Source: Acidipropionibacterium virtanenii (GTDB taxonomy: Bacteria; Actinomycetota; Actinomycetes; Propionibacteriales; Propionibacteriaceae). Taken from it: a DNA stretch of 64,000 nt. This document shows, one piece after another, positions 51,006-59,791 of the stretch. The notes under the pieces were generated by a model. It was not told where the DNA came from. It saw only the letters and a list, made by a program, of their open reading frames with translations, and did no database searches. The translations under genes and the position numbers were made by a program. How positions within the stretch are numbered: position 1 is the first letter of the stretch; every line of letters begins with the position of its first letter. Location: assembly GCF_003325455.1 (NCBI RefSeq), contig NZ_CP025198.1:682001-746000 (forward strand), read 5' to 3'.

Positions 51006-51344
51006 TCAGATGGCCTTGACCCCCCGCTCGTCGGTCCGGATCCGGATGACGTCGTCGACGGGGGTGATCCACACCTTGCCGTCTCCGATATCTCCGGTCC
51101 GGGCGGCATCGCAGATGACCTTGGTGATGGGCTGGTACTCGTCGTCGGTGCTGAGGATCTCGATGCGGACCTTCTCGACGAAGTCGATGGTGTACTCGGC
51201 TCCCCGGTAGACCTCGACATGCCCGCGCTGCCGGGCGTACCCGCTGGCCTCGGAGATCGTCATTCCGGCGATTCCGTGCTGTGCCAGTGCGATCTGGATG
51301 TTGTCGAGGGCGGACTGCTGAACGATCGCCGTGATGAGCTTCAT
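51006..51344 (-). CDS. glnK: PII nitrogen regulatory protein
   Basis: A 112-residue PII protein that senses ATP/ADP and 2-oxoglutarate and gates AmtB. The T-loop holds Tyr51 in VYRGAEYTIDFVEKVRIE, the site of adenylylation in actinobacteria. The C-terminal GDIGDGKVWITPVDDVIRIRT is canonical. Its ATG overlaps the amtB stop (ATGA). Confidence 0.96.
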   Translation of the reverse strand: MKLITAIVQQSALDNIQIALAQHGIAGMTISEASGYARQRGHVEVYRGAEYTIDFVEKVRIEILSTDDEYQPITKVICDAARTGDIGDGKVWITPVDDVIRIRTDERGVKAI

Positions 51345-52714
51345 GCTTTGGCTCCCGTCTTGTCGGAATCATCGGCGGGGGCGGCGGGCACGGCGGGGCT
51401 CTGCGGAGACGCCGGCAGCACCAGCGAATCGCGGATCCGGTAGGAGGTGTAGCGGACGTTGGAGAGATCGTAGCCGGCCTCCGCGTGCTCGATGAGGTCG
51501 ATCCCGGTGAGCTCGTCCTTGGTGGAGATCCGGATACCCATCGTCTTCTTGATCACCCAGGCGATGAGGAAGCTCACGATGAAGCTGTAGGCCATCACGG
51601 CCAGGGCGCAGACCAGCTGGACGCCGAGGAGCTTCGCGCCGCCACCGTAGAGGAGGCCGTAACCGTTGGCCTCCAGCGCGGCCGAGTGGCCCAGGGCCAG
51701 GTAGTTCTTGTCGGCGACCAGGCCGATGAGCACGGTGCCGACGAAGCCGCCGACCATGTGGACGCCGACGACGTCCAGCGAGTCGTCATAGCCGAAGCGG
51801 TACTTGAGGCCCACGGCCAGGGCGCAGCAGACGCCGCAGGCGAAGCCGACGATGCAGGCTCCGAGCGGGGACACCGCGGCGCAGGCCGGGGTGATGCCGA
51901 CCAGGCCCGCGACGATGCCGGACGCGGCGCCCAGGGAGGTGGGGTGGCCGTCGCGGATCCGCTCCACGATGATCCAGCCGAGAAGGGCGGTGGCGGCACC
52001 GACCAGGGTGTTGATCCACGCGTATCCGGCCACCTCATTGGCGCCCAGGGCCGAACCCGCGTTGAAGCCGAACCAGCCGAACCAGAGCAGGCCCGCCCCG
52101 AGCATCACGTAGGTGGTGTTGTGGGGGCGCATCGGCTTGGAGCCGAATCCGATCCGCTTGCCGAGGACGAGGGCCAGGGCCAGGGCCCCGGCGCCCGCAT
52201 TGATGTGGATCGCGGTGCCACCGGCGAAGTCGACGGCATGCATCTTGTTGAGGATCCAGCCGGTGCCGAAGACCCAGTTGGCCGCCGGGAAGTAGCACAG
52301 GATGCCCCACGCGGCACTGAAGACGACCCAGGAGGAGAACTTCATGCGATCCGCGGCGGTGCCGGCCACCAGCGCCACGGCGATGATGGCGAAGGCCGAC
52401 TGGAAGGCGGCGAAGACGAACATCGGGATCGTGCCGACCTCCTGGCCGATCACCCCGTGCATCCCCATGTACTGGAAGGGGTTGCCGATGAACCCCTTGG
52501 AGTCGCCGAAGACCGCGGAGAATCCGAAGAGAATCCACAGGACGGCGACCGTTGCCATCGGGATGACCGTCATCATCACCATGTTGAGGACGCCCTTGGC
52601 CCGGACCATTCCTCCGTAGAAGAAGGCCAGGGCCGGTGTCATGAGAAGTACGAGTGAGGCACTGGCGAGCACCCAGGCGGTGTCGCCCGCATTGATCTCA
52701 AGGAGTGGTGTCAT
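51341..52714 (-). CDS. amtB: Ammonium transporter
   Basis: A 457-residue Amt/Mep/Rh channel with about eleven helices. It has ALAFFYGGMVRAKGVLNMVM at the front, the first pore His in TAIHINAGAGALALAL, the second in GVHMVGGFVGTVL, and GLLWFGWFGFNAGSAL. The cytoplasmic C-terminal tail (GIRISTKDELTGIDLIEHAE) is the GlnK-contact region. The upstream gap (52715-52895) contains scattered GTTAC and GAAAT elements that may bind a nitrogen regulator, but no clean site can be given. Confidence 0.95.
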   Translation of the reverse strand: MTPLLEINAGDTAWVLASASLVLLMTPALAFFYGGMVRAKGVLNMVMMTVIPMATVAVLWILFGFSAVFGDSKGFIGNPFQYMGMHGVIGQEVGTIPMFVFAAFQSAFAIIAVALVAGTAADRMKFSSWVVFSAAWGILCYFPAANWVFGTGWILNKMHAVDFAGGTAIHINAGAGALALALVLGKRIGFGSKPMRPHNTTYVMLGAGLLWFGWFGFNAGSALGANEVAGYAWINTLVGAATALLGWIIVERIRDGHPTSLGAASGIVAGLVGITPACAAVSPLGACIVGFACGVCCALAVGLKYRFGYDDSLDVVGVHMVGGFVGTVLIGLVADKNYLALGHSAALEANGYGLLYGGGAKLLGVQLVCALAVMAYSFIVSFLIAWVIKKTMGIRISTKDELTGIDLIEHAEAGYDLSNVRYTSYRIRDSLVLPASPQSPAVPAAPADDSDKTGAKA

Positions 52715-52895
52715 GGGTCACATCCTGGATGACCCGGATTGCAGCACTGTTGGGCTGGCGTTACCGGCAGGTGACAGAATCCCGCCTGGTGTTCCAGCCC
52801 TGTGTCGAGGCGATTTCGAGCCCGTTACAACGAGGCTCTAACCAGCGATTTCACCCTGACTCGCACGCAGGCGGGGGTGATCCCGGAGGGCGGGG

Positions 52896-53870
52896 TCACG
52901 AGCAATGCCCGCCGGCCATCCCCTTCGCGACGCCGGGCAGCCGGGCGGAGAGACGATCCAGTGCGGCGGTGCCGCCGGCGAAGCTGCCGTCGGAGGCCAC
53001 CGCCTCCATGGAGACGGCGTACTGGTTCTTCCCCACAGTGATGATCCCGGTCTGGCGCACCAGATAGCGACCGTCGATGCCGGGGCCCCAGCCGCCCTTG
53101 AAGCGGGATCCGGCGAGAGTGCCGAGCCCCCAGCGCTGGTCGGAGGCCACCTGGCCCATCAGGGTCCGCACCGGTGCGGCGTCGGCGGTACACGCCATCG
53201 ATGCCATGAAGGCAGTCTGGTCGGGCAGCGACCACATCGTCTGACCCAGCACCGAGAAGTCGGGTCGGTCGGTCGTGGTGGCCGGGCGGGTCCGGGTGTC
53301 GTGGTGGCGGGCCAGTTCGGCGCCCACCGCCCGGGCAGCCTGGGCGTCAGCCCCGAGGCGGCGGGTGAGGTTCTCGGCAGCCTCGTTGTCGGACCGGGTG
53401 AGCGCGGCCCGCACCGTCGAGTCGGTGCCGGTCGCAGTGCCTGCGCGCAGGTTCGCCAGCACGATCGGGATCTTGATCGTCGACCAGGCGGGCCCACCGG
53501 TCATGATTCCGGCCGTCCAGGGTTGGGAGGTCGAGGAGGAGGCGCCGACCGGAGACATGGACAGACCCAGCCGGGCACCGCTGCTCCGTTCTGCGGAGGC
53601 GACCGCGGAGGTGGCGGCGGCCGGCGCGGGGACCGGGGAGATGGAGCCCGAAGGGGTCTGACCGGCGGTCGGCGGGCTCGAGGCCGGTGTGCTCCATCGC
53701 GCCGTCCCGGAGCCCGCGGCGACGGTGCCCGAGGGGGTGGGGGCCCCCGAGCCGGAGGAGCTCGATCTGGCCAGGCGGATCGCCATCACCAGCGCGACCA
53801 CCACCACAACAGCCACTGCGATCAGTAGTGCGCGACGACGTGCACCTGCCCCTGCGGCAGTGGTGGGCAT
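52896..53870 (-). CDS. Membrane-anchored class A-like serine hydrolase
   Basis: A 324-residue protein. One N-terminal helix (LLIAVAVVVVVALVMAIRLA) anchors it, and a Ser/Pro/Thr-rich spacer (about 36-105) leads to the catalytic domain outside the cell. SxxK is in AWSTIKIPIVLAN (Ser130, Lys133), SDN in LTRSDNEAAENL (160-162), and a KGG (not KTG) triad in SRFKGGWGPG. This is the pattern of secreted serine hydrolases related to beta-lactamases with uncertain activity. It is divergent from the zinc-ribbon gene. Confidence 0.78.
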   Translation of the reverse strand: MPTTAAGAGARRRALLIAVAVVVVVALVMAIRLARSSSSGSGAPTPSGTVAAGSGTARWSTPASSPPTAGQTPSGSISPVPAPAAATSAVASAERSSGARLGLSMSPVGASSSTSQPWTAGIMTGGPAWSTIKIPIVLANLRAGTATGTDSTVRAALTRSDNEAAENLTRRLGADAQAARAVGAELARHHDTRTRPATTTDRPDFSVLGQTMWSLPDQTAFMASMACTADAAPVRTLMGQVASDQRWGLGTLAGSRFKGGWGPGIDGRYLVRQTGIITVGKNQYAVSMEAVASDGSFAGGTAALDRLSARLPGVAKGMAGGHCS

Positions 53871-54024
53871 GCGGCCTCCTGGAGATGGTTGGCGTGGAGC
53901 AGAACATGGTCAGCCCGGTTCGGGGCTCCCTATATTCTGGATTACTGAACGGGGCTATGGGCAACCATGGCCATGACAGAGTCAGATGTGAACATGCACA
54001 GGTGGGAAAGAGGTGTTGTCGGCG

Positions 54025-54960
54025 GTGTTCTGCGCACGATGCGGAGCCCGGGTGGGGTCCCAGGAGACGACCTGCCCCAGATGCGCCCTTGACCTGCGGA
54101 TGTCTGGGGCGGTGCGTCTGACCAATCCCGCGCTGGGGAACAACAGGTACTCCTCGGTGCCGCGGGCCTCCCGGCGTCCACCCGAGCAGCCCACCGATGA
54201 GAACGCCGTCACCCGGGTGATGCCCTCCCTGGCGCCCCGACCCGACTCTTCTCGCCCCGATTTTTCCGGCCCAGTGCCCTCGGATCCCGATGCCACGATG
54301 GTCCGGCCGATGCCCCAGGGCGGACGCTCCGGTCGGAGTCCCGGCGATTCCCGGACCCGCCCCGGCGAATCGGGCGACCGCCCCGGCGGGTCCGGGGCCG
54401 GAATCTGGCGTCCGATCCAGCCGCAGGACGGCACAGCGTCGGGAGGCTCGCCGGAGGGCGACGCGACCCAGGTGCTCCCGTCCGCGGGCCGGCCCCGACC
54501 CCAGGCGTCTCAGCCCCAGGCGTCCCAGCCCCCGGCGGCGATGCCGACCCGAAGGCGGCCCCAACCCGGCCAGAAACCGGTGACCGCCACCCCCGCGCCG
54601 CCCAGGACCGGTGGCGCCGAGGCTCAGGGGGACCCGTCCCTCCCGTCTGCCTGGTTCCGCGATCCGGAGGTGGAGCGCAGCCGTGACATGCGACGTCAGG
54701 GACCCCTCCAGAATCCGGTGTTCACCCCGCCCCCGAGCCCTGAATCGGCCTCCGACGACCCTCCCGGACCGCACAGCCGCAAGCCGCGCAACCGGGCATG
54801 GATGGTGGTCTTCATCCTCGTGCTGATCCTGACCTTCATGATCCTGGGCATCGTCGTGTGGTGGATGCTCGGTGGAGCGATGACCTCGGCCGGTTCCGCT
54901 CCTGCGGGGTCCATGGTCGGGCAGGTGTGGCCGGGGTCCGCGACCCCGGGCCGGGCCTGA
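54025..54960 (+). CDS. Zinc-ribbon membrane protein with long disordered region
   Basis: A protein of about 311 residues. The N-terminal zinc ribbon FCARCG...CPRCALDL is followed by some 225 disordered Pro/Gly/Ser/Arg-rich residues with Thr-rich phrases (ENAVTRVMPS, DATMVRPMP, DATQVLPSA) that resemble FHA-binding phospho-sites. A single C-terminal helix (MVVFILVLILTFMILGIVVW) ends it. The GTG at 54025 fits the GAAAGAGG ribosome site best; a GTG at 54013 is possible. The same TQVL-type phrases occur in the DoxX protein at 23491, hinting at a shared Ser/Thr kinase. Function unknown. Confidence 0.6.
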   Translation: MFCARCGARVGSQETTCPRCALDLRMSGAVRLTNPALGNNRYSSVPRASRRPPEQPTDENAVTRVMPSLAPRPDSSRPDFSGPVPSDPDATMVRPMPQGGRSGRSPGDSRTRPGESGDRPGGSGAGIWRPIQPQDGTASGGSPEGDATQVLPSAGRPRPQASQPQASQPPAAMPTRRRPQPGQKPVTATPAPPRTGGAEAQGDPSLPSAWFRDPEVERSRDMRRQGPLQNPVFTPPPSPESASDDPPGPHSRKPRNRAWMVVFILVLILTFMILGIVVWWMLGGAMTSAGSAPAGSMVGQVWPGSATPGRA

Positions 54961-54994
54961 TCGGTCCGCCTCGTCGCCTGCCCCCAGGAAGCAT

Positions 54995-55480
54995 TCAGGG
55001 CCGCTGGATCCCCCGCAGCACACCGGTCGAGTCGTCCTCTGCCAGATCCGCCCAGGGGCCCCCGACCGCGATCTCGGTGAGGGTGGCCGGGGGATACCAG
55101 GAGCCGATCTGGCCGGCGTCGTCCGAGTCGTCCGACAGCTGCCCGGCCAGGGCCGGGATGGTGGGGGCGTGGCCCACCACCAACAGGGTGGCGATCTGCT
55201 CCTCGACCTCCGAGATCCGCTGGCGCATCGACTGCACACCGCCGTGGTAGAGGATGTCCATCACCTCCGCCGGGCAGTCCAGCCCGGTGGATTCGAAGGT
55301 CTGCCGGGTGCGCAGCGCCGATGAGCAGAGGGCCAGGCCCACGCCCCGCAGTCTCAGTCGCTCGCCGACCAGCTCGGCCTGACGCCTCCCCAGGGCGGTG
55401 AGTGGGCGGTCGGCGTCCGTGCCGCCACCGGCGGCGATGTTCGCGGGCTGCGCATGTCGCAGCAGGAACAAGGTGTGCAT
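54995..55480 (-). CDS. sixA: SixA-type histidine phosphatase
   Basis: A 161-residue phosphatase of the two-histidine superfamily. The RHG-type motif is FLLRHAQPA (His9), with RPLTALGRRQAELVGERL and the second His in LLVVGHAPTIPALAGQL. SixA enzymes dephosphorylate phosphohistidine on signalling proteins. The ATG at 55480 starts the domain directly. It is divergent from the esterase gene by 43 bp. Confidence 0.85.
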   Translation of the reverse strand: MHTLFLLRHAQPANIAAGGGTDADRPLTALGRRQAELVGERLRLRGVGLALCSSALRTRQTFESTGLDCPAEVMDILYHGGVQSMRQRISEVEEQIATLLVVGHAPTIPALAGQLSDDSDDAGQIGSWYPPATLTEIAVGGPWADLAEDDSTGVLRGIQRP

Positions 55481-55523
55481 GGGGACATGCTTACCATCCG
55501 GGGCCGGCAAATAGACTCTGCTC

Positions 55524-56522
55524 ATGCCACTGACAGACCTGTCCCTCGACGAGGCCCGTGACTTCTGCCCGGAGATTCCCGAGCCCGACGACTTCGACGA
55601 GTTCTGGATGACCACCCTGGACCGGCACGAGGAGATCGGGCTGGACGTCGTGGCCACCCCCTTCGACAACCGCCAGCGCACGGTGCGGACCTGGGACCTG
55701 CGCTACGCCGGATACCTGGGCAGCCCGGTCTCCGCCTGGCTCCACGTCCCGGCCGGGGTGACGGGCCCGCTGCCCGTGGTCGTCACCTACAAGGGGTACA
55801 GCTCGTCGCGGGGCCTGCCCTTCTCGACACCCTTCGCGGCGGCCGGTTACGCCCACCTGGTGATCGATCCGCGCGGTCAGGGCTGGGCCCGCCCCAATAT
55901 CGTCGAGAACGCCCCGGACGACGGACCGTGGGGAGGGGGATCGGGCGCCCCCGGATGGATGACCCCGCATCTCGGCGACCCGGCCCGCCACTACTTCCGA
56001 AGGCTCTACACCGACGCCTTCCGCGGACTCCAGGTGGCCAGGAGCCTGGACGTCGCCGATCCCGACCGGGTGGCGCTGGTGGGCCACAGCCAGGGCGGGG
56101 CGCAGTCCGCCGCGGTCGCGGGACTCGCGGCGATGCGGGGGATCGGGTTGCGGGCGGCATGTGTGGATTCGCCCTTCCTGTCCTGCATCCGGCGCAGCGT
56201 GGACCTGGCCTCCGGCGGCCCGTACCTGGAGGTGGTCTCCTATCTGCACGCCCATCCGGGGCTGGTGGGCCGCGCCTTCGGGACCCTGGGAATGTTCGAC
56301 GTGGTGCATTTCGCCGCGCGGGCACGCACCAGGGCGTTGTTCTCGGTGGCGATGATGGACCCGGTCTGCCCGCCGTCGACCGCCTGGGCGGCCTACAACC
56401 ACTGGGGCGAACGGACCCCCGGGGTGCTCAAGGACATCAATGTCTACCCCTTCGCCGGTCACGCCGCCGGTGAGGAGGTGCAGACCTGGAATCAGCTGGG
56501 GCTGCTGGCGCAGATGTTCTGA
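55524..56522 (+). CDS. CE7-family carbohydrate/cephalosporin-C deacetylase
   Basis: A 332-residue alpha/beta hydrolase without signal peptide. CE7 marks are present: the RGQGW motif in VIDPRGQGWARPN, the nucleophile elbow GHSQGGAQS (Ser at about 189), the acid in VAMMDPVCPPSTAWAAYNHW, and the His in YPFAGHAAGEE. CE7 enzymes remove acetyl groups from xylo-oligosaccharides and cephalosporin C in the cytosol. Length is normal. Confidence 0.92.
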   Translation: MPLTDLSLDEARDFCPEIPEPDDFDEFWMTTLDRHEEIGLDVVATPFDNRQRTVRTWDLRYAGYLGSPVSAWLHVPAGVTGPLPVVVTYKGYSSSRGLPFSTPFAAAGYAHLVIDPRGQGWARPNIVENAPDDGPWGGGSGAPGWMTPHLGDPARHYFRRLYTDAFRGLQVARSLDVADPDRVALVGHSQGGAQSAAVAGLAAMRGIGLRAACVDSPFLSCIRRSVDLASGGPYLEVVSYLHAHPGLVGRAFGTLGMFDVVHFAARARTRALFSVAMMDPVCPPSTAWAAYNHWGERTPGVLKDINVYPFAGHAAGEEVQTWNQLGLLAQMF

Positions 56523-56527
56523 GGACA

Positions 56528-56603
56528 GCGCGCATTCTGCTAGCTGGAGCCCGGGTTTCTGTCAGGATCGTTCGAAATGCGCCTTCCAGCGAGTGATCCG
56601 CGC
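56528..56603. repeat. Palindromic intergenic repeat, copy B
   Basis: The arms GCGCGCATTCTGCTAGCTGG and the region ending CCAGCGAGTGATCCGCGC match the arms of the repeat at 14899-14972. The core GGGTTTCTGTCAGGATC corresponds to that copy's core in reverse. It follows the esterase stop by 6 bp, between convergent genes, and its arms have diverged more than those of copy A. Confidence 0.6.
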
Positions 56604-56615
56604 AGCGCCGGCGGA

Positions 56616-57626
56616 TCAGGGCTTCACGGCGACGGCCAGGTCGCGCTGGATGGAGGAGTCCACCCGATGCGAGAAGTGCGACCACGCCGGCCCGTCGAGT
56701 GGCTCCAGCCCTGCCTCCCCGAGGAGATCGAGCAGGTCCTCCCGCGACAGGCCGTGGGTGTTCCAGGACAGGCCGAGGGTGCCGCCGCGTCGGAGCTGGC
56801 CGGCCCAGACGGGGAGGGCCTCGGCGAGCAGTGCGGCGGGGGAGCGGTCCTTCCCTCCTCCGGTGTGGGAGCCGTGGACGACGCCGTAGGGGGCGTCGGT
56901 GACGATGGCGTCGAAGGTCCTGCGGCCCCACAGCGAGCCCGAGTCGCGGGTGTCGCCGGTGAACACGCCGATGCTCAGGGGCTCTGCTCCGGGCAGGCGC
57001 AGTTCGGCGTCGAAGCGTCGGCCGATGGCGCGTCCCTCGCGGCGGACCTTGGAGGTGCGGGCGGTGTGCTTGAGGCGCTTGCGGCGCAGCCAGGTGGACA
57101 GGTGGGCGGCCATCGCCTCGACGGCCCTGGCGTCGTCCTCGACCCCGAAGCCGTTGTGCCCGGCCAGCCAGCAGGTGGTCAGCGTGGTGCCCCGGCCGCA
57201 CATCGGGTCGAGCACCGACAGCCGTTCACCGGTGTCGCGGCGGGCGGCCGGGGAGCCCTGGAGGGACGCCAGGGTGACATTGAGCAGCAGCCGGGTGAAC
57301 TGCTCATTGGTCTTGCCCTGATACTTCGGGATGGTCACCAGGTCGTCGTCGACGACGTCGGTGGCGGGCAGGGCGACGGGGCGCAGCAACTCGCCCTCGC
57401 GGATGAAGCAGGCCATCGACGCCGAGGCCCGGGACAGGGCCTCCAGGCGGTTCTGGGAGAGGTCGTCGACGTCGAGTTCGAGGTAGTCGATCCCGGCCAC
57501 GGCGACCTGCCGGACGTCCTGGACGCCCGGGCAGGTGAGGGAGATCTCGGCCGCCGACAGTTCCGGAGCCTCTCCGGCGTAGACGTGGTTGGCGGACGGG
57601 GCCAGCAGGACCAGGCAGGTGGGCAC
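56616..57626 (-). CDS. TRM11/RlmKL-like SAM-dependent methyltransferase
   Basis: A 336-residue protein. An N-terminal region (PELSAAEISLTCPGVQDVRQ) resembles THUMP-like substrate binding. PKYQGKTNEQFTRLLLNVTL precedes the catalytic domain with the SAM loop VLDPMCGRGTTLTTCWLAG and the NPPY-type motif TDAPYGVVHGSH. It probably methylates a guanine in tRNA or rRNA; the exact target is unknown. It is transcribed in the same direction as ppa, after a hairpin. Confidence 0.83.
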   Translation of the reverse strand: MPTCLVLLAPSANHVYAGEAPELSAAEISLTCPGVQDVRQVAVAGIDYLELDVDDLSQNRLEALSRASASMACFIREGELLRPVALPATDVVDDDLVTIPKYQGKTNEQFTRLLLNVTLASLQGSPAARRDTGERLSVLDPMCGRGTTLTTCWLAGHNGFGVEDDARAVEAMAAHLSTWLRRKRLKHTARTSKVRREGRAIGRRFDAELRLPGAEPLSIGVFTGDTRDSGSLWGRRTFDAIVTDAPYGVVHGSHTGGGKDRSPAALLAEALPVWAGQLRRGGTLGLSWNTHGLSREDLLDLLGEAGLEPLDGPAWSHFSHRVDSSIQRDLAVAVKP

Positions 57627-57633
57627 CCGAGCA

Positions 57634-57697
57634 TTCTTCCACGCGCCGGCCTTCCGGGTCCGAGCGCCTTTCGCAGCCTTCGCTCGGGTCGGAAGAA
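57634..57697 (-). terminator. Inverted repeat after ppa
   Basis: An inner stem CCGAGCG/CGCTCGG (57660-57666 with 57681-57687) and an outer TTCTTCC/GGAAGAA pair lie between the ppa stop and the methyltransferase start, fitting a terminator for ppa. Confidence 0.55.
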
Positions 57698-57738
57698 CGG
57701 GATCGGGAGTTCGGCGGTCGTCCGCCCCCTCTGGAGAG

Positions 57739-58299
57739 TTATGCGAGGTTCACGTGGTGGTGCTCGAAGGGGGTGTCCTTGGCCCGGTCGAATGAGGAGT
57801 TGATCTCGGCCTCGGCGGGGATGCGCCCGGTCCAGGTGGCGCCCTCGACCGACTTCCCGGGCTCCAGGTCCTTGTAGACGGTGAAGAAGTGCTCGATCTC
57901 CATCAGCATGAGGTTGCCGACGTCGTCGATGTCGCGCAGGTAGTCGCGGCGGTGGTCGGCGGTGGCCACGCACAGCACCTTGTCGTCGCCGCCCATCTCG
58001 TCCTGCATCTGGAACATGGCGATCGCCCGGCACTCGATGAGGCATCCGGGGAAGGTGGGCTCCTGGAGCAGCACCATCGCGTCGAGGGGGTCGCCGTCCT
58101 CACCGAGGGTGCCCTCGATGAATCCGTAGTCGTAAGGGTACTGGGTCGAGGTGAACAGCGTCCGGTCGAGACGGATCCGTCCGGTCTCGTGATCCATCTC
58201 GTACTTGTTCTTGGTTCCGCGGGGGATCTCGATCGTGACGTCGAACGTCATGCCCTCGGGCGTTGTGACGTTGAGCAGATTCTGGAAGTCGTCGGTCAC
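57739..58299 (-). CDS. ppa: Inorganic pyrophosphatase
   Basis: Splits pyrophosphate to drive biosynthesis. It is a 186-residue family I enzyme from the GTG at 58299 after [22 protein letters not shown] is at about 22-36, and the metal-binding signature [12 protein letters not shown] has Asp68, Asp70 and Asp73. The longer in-frame extension upstream (14 residues) is not family-like. Divergent from dacB. Confidence 0.95.
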   Translation of the reverse strand: MTDDFQNLLNVTTPEGMTFDVTIEIPRGTKNKYEMDHETGRIRLDRTLFTSTQYPYDYGFIEGTLGEDGDPLDAMVLLQEPTFPGCLIECRAIAMFQMQDEMGGDDKVLCVATADHRRDYLRDIDDVGNLMLMEIEHFFTVYKDLEPGKSVEGATWTGRIPAEAEINSSFDRAKDTPFEHHHVNLA

Positions 58300-58318
58300 T
58301 GTCGACCCTCTCTTGTGT

Positions 58319-58347
58319 TTGGACGCGCGGATGGCGGACACTGTATA
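58319..58347 (+). promoter_or_regulatory. Predicted sigma-70-type promoter of dacB
   Basis: TTGGAC at 58319-58324 and TGTATA at 58342-58347 with a 17-bp spacer. AGAGGAGG lies shortly before the GTG start. Confidence 0.5.
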
Positions 58348-58369
58348 TCCGGTTCAGAGGAGGGGCCCA

Positions 58370-59791
58370 GTGGCAGACAGACATCGTCGGCGAGGGTCCC
58401 AACCCTTACGGTTCTTGATTCTTGCACTCGTCCTCGCGGTGATCGCTGGAGTTGGTGCGGTGTGGGGCAAGTCTATGCTCACGGCGTCAGGTGTGCTCCG
58501 CGACGAAGGAGCCTCGACGATCCCCTCATCCCTGTACTCCCCGACCCCGGCGGCGGGGGGCCCGGGCGGGCGCGGCGTCGTCGCGGCGGCCACTCCGGCA
58601 GCCAACTCGTCGACGCCGGCGAACCCGGCCGCGGTGGCGTCGAGGATCGCGGCCGTTCCCACCGCGCAGCCGGGCACCCTGGGGGCCGCCAGTGTCGACC
58701 TGGCCACCGGCACCCAGCTGTACTCGAAGAACGCCGACGCCCTTCTGACGCCGGCCTCCAACCTCAAGGTGCTCACCGGCATCTCCCTGCTCAACGTCGT
58801 CGATGCCGGCACGACCTTCGCGACGAAGGTCGTGAGATCCGCGGACGCGGCCTCGACGATCACCCTGGTCGGCGGGGGAGACCCGTATCTGCAGGCCACC
58901 CCGTCGACGACGAATCCCGAGTTCGCCTCCACCCAGGATCTGGCCAGGAGGACCACGGCGGCCCTCAAGAAGAACGGCCTCACCTCAGTGACCCTCGACT
59001 ACGACGACTCGCTGTTCACCGCCGACACGTGGAGCACGGCCTGGCCTGCCGGCTACGCCGATCAGGTGACCCATATCAGCGCGCTGTGGGCGAATGAGGG
59101 GATGGCCGACGGTTCCGCGACCAGGTCGACGACTCCCTCCCTGCAGGCCGCCACCACTTTCGCCACCCAGCTGAAGGCTGCCGGGATCACTGTCACCGGC
59201 ACCCCGGCGGCGAAGAAGGCGCCCACCTCGGCCGCCGAACTGGCCAGGGTGGAGTCCGCCCCGGTGGAGACGCTGCTGAAGACGGCGCTGCTGCACTCCG
59301 ACAACTCGGCCACCGAGGTGCTGGGCCGCCAGGCCGCGCTGGCCGCCGGGAAGCCGGGCAGCTTCGCCGGCGCCACCGCCACTGTGCAGGCCCAGCTCAC
59401 CAGGCTGGGCGCCTGGCAGCAGGGGGCGGTGCTGCAGGACACCTCCGGCCTGTCGCGCGGCAACCGGGTGAGCGCCACCATGCTGGAGAAGGCGTGGCGG
59501 GCGGCGCTGACCACCCGGAGACTCCAGCCGATCGCCGACGCCGTGCCGGTGGCCCAGGTCTCCGGCTCGCTGGCCAGCCGCTTCGGGGACGCCGCCGACG
59601 TCGCGGGGCGCGGCGTCGTCCACGCGAAGACCGGCACCCTGACCGGGGTGTCCTCCCTGTCGGGATGGATCCGCACCGCGGACGGACGGGTCATCGTCCA
59701 GGCCTTCCTGCTCAACAACTCCGCCGACGACTCGGCCTCCCACACCTGGCTGGACGCCGCCTGGTCGGCGGTCGCCTCCTGCGGGTGCTGA
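58370..59791 (+). CDS. dacB: D-alanyl-D-alanine carboxypeptidase (PBP4/DacB, S13)
   Basis: Trims or cleaves stem peptides of peptidoglycan outside the cell. It is 473 residues long from the GTG at 58370. A signal-anchor helix (FLILALVLAVIAGVGAVWG) is followed by a Pro/Ala-rich spacer. Catalytic motifs are SxxK in TPASNLKVLTG (Ser130, Lys133), SxN in LLHSDNSATEVLG, and KTG in VHAKTGTLTGVSSL. The large insert between the first two motifs is typical of S13. It overlaps tilS by one base. Confidence 0.93.
   Translation: MADRHRRRGSQPLRFLILALVLAVIAGVGAVWGKSMLTASGVLRDEGASTIPSSLYSPTPAAGGPGGRGVVAAATPAANSSTPANPAAVASRIAAVPTAQPGTLGAASVDLATGTQLYSKNADALLTPASNLKVLTGISLLNVVDAGTTFATKVVRSADAASTITLVGGGDPYLQATPSTTNPEFASTQDLARRTTAALKKNGLTSVTLDYDDSLFTADTWSTAWPAGYADQVTHISALWANEGMADGSATRSTTPSLQAATTFATQLKAAGITVTGTPAAKKAPTSAAELARVESAPVETLLKTALLHSDNSATEVLGRQAALAAGKPGSFAGATATVQAQLTRLGAWQQGAVLQDTSGLSRGNRVSATMLEKAWRAALTTRRLQPIADAVPVAQVSGSLASRFGDAADVAGRGVVHAKTGTLTGVSSLSGWIRTADGRVIVQAFLLNNSADDSASHTWLDAAWSAVASCGC

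Noticed and set aside
52715-52895. Defined nitrogen-regulator site upstream of amtB
   Set aside because: GTTAC and GAAAT elements occur but do not form a clean pair with standard spacing.
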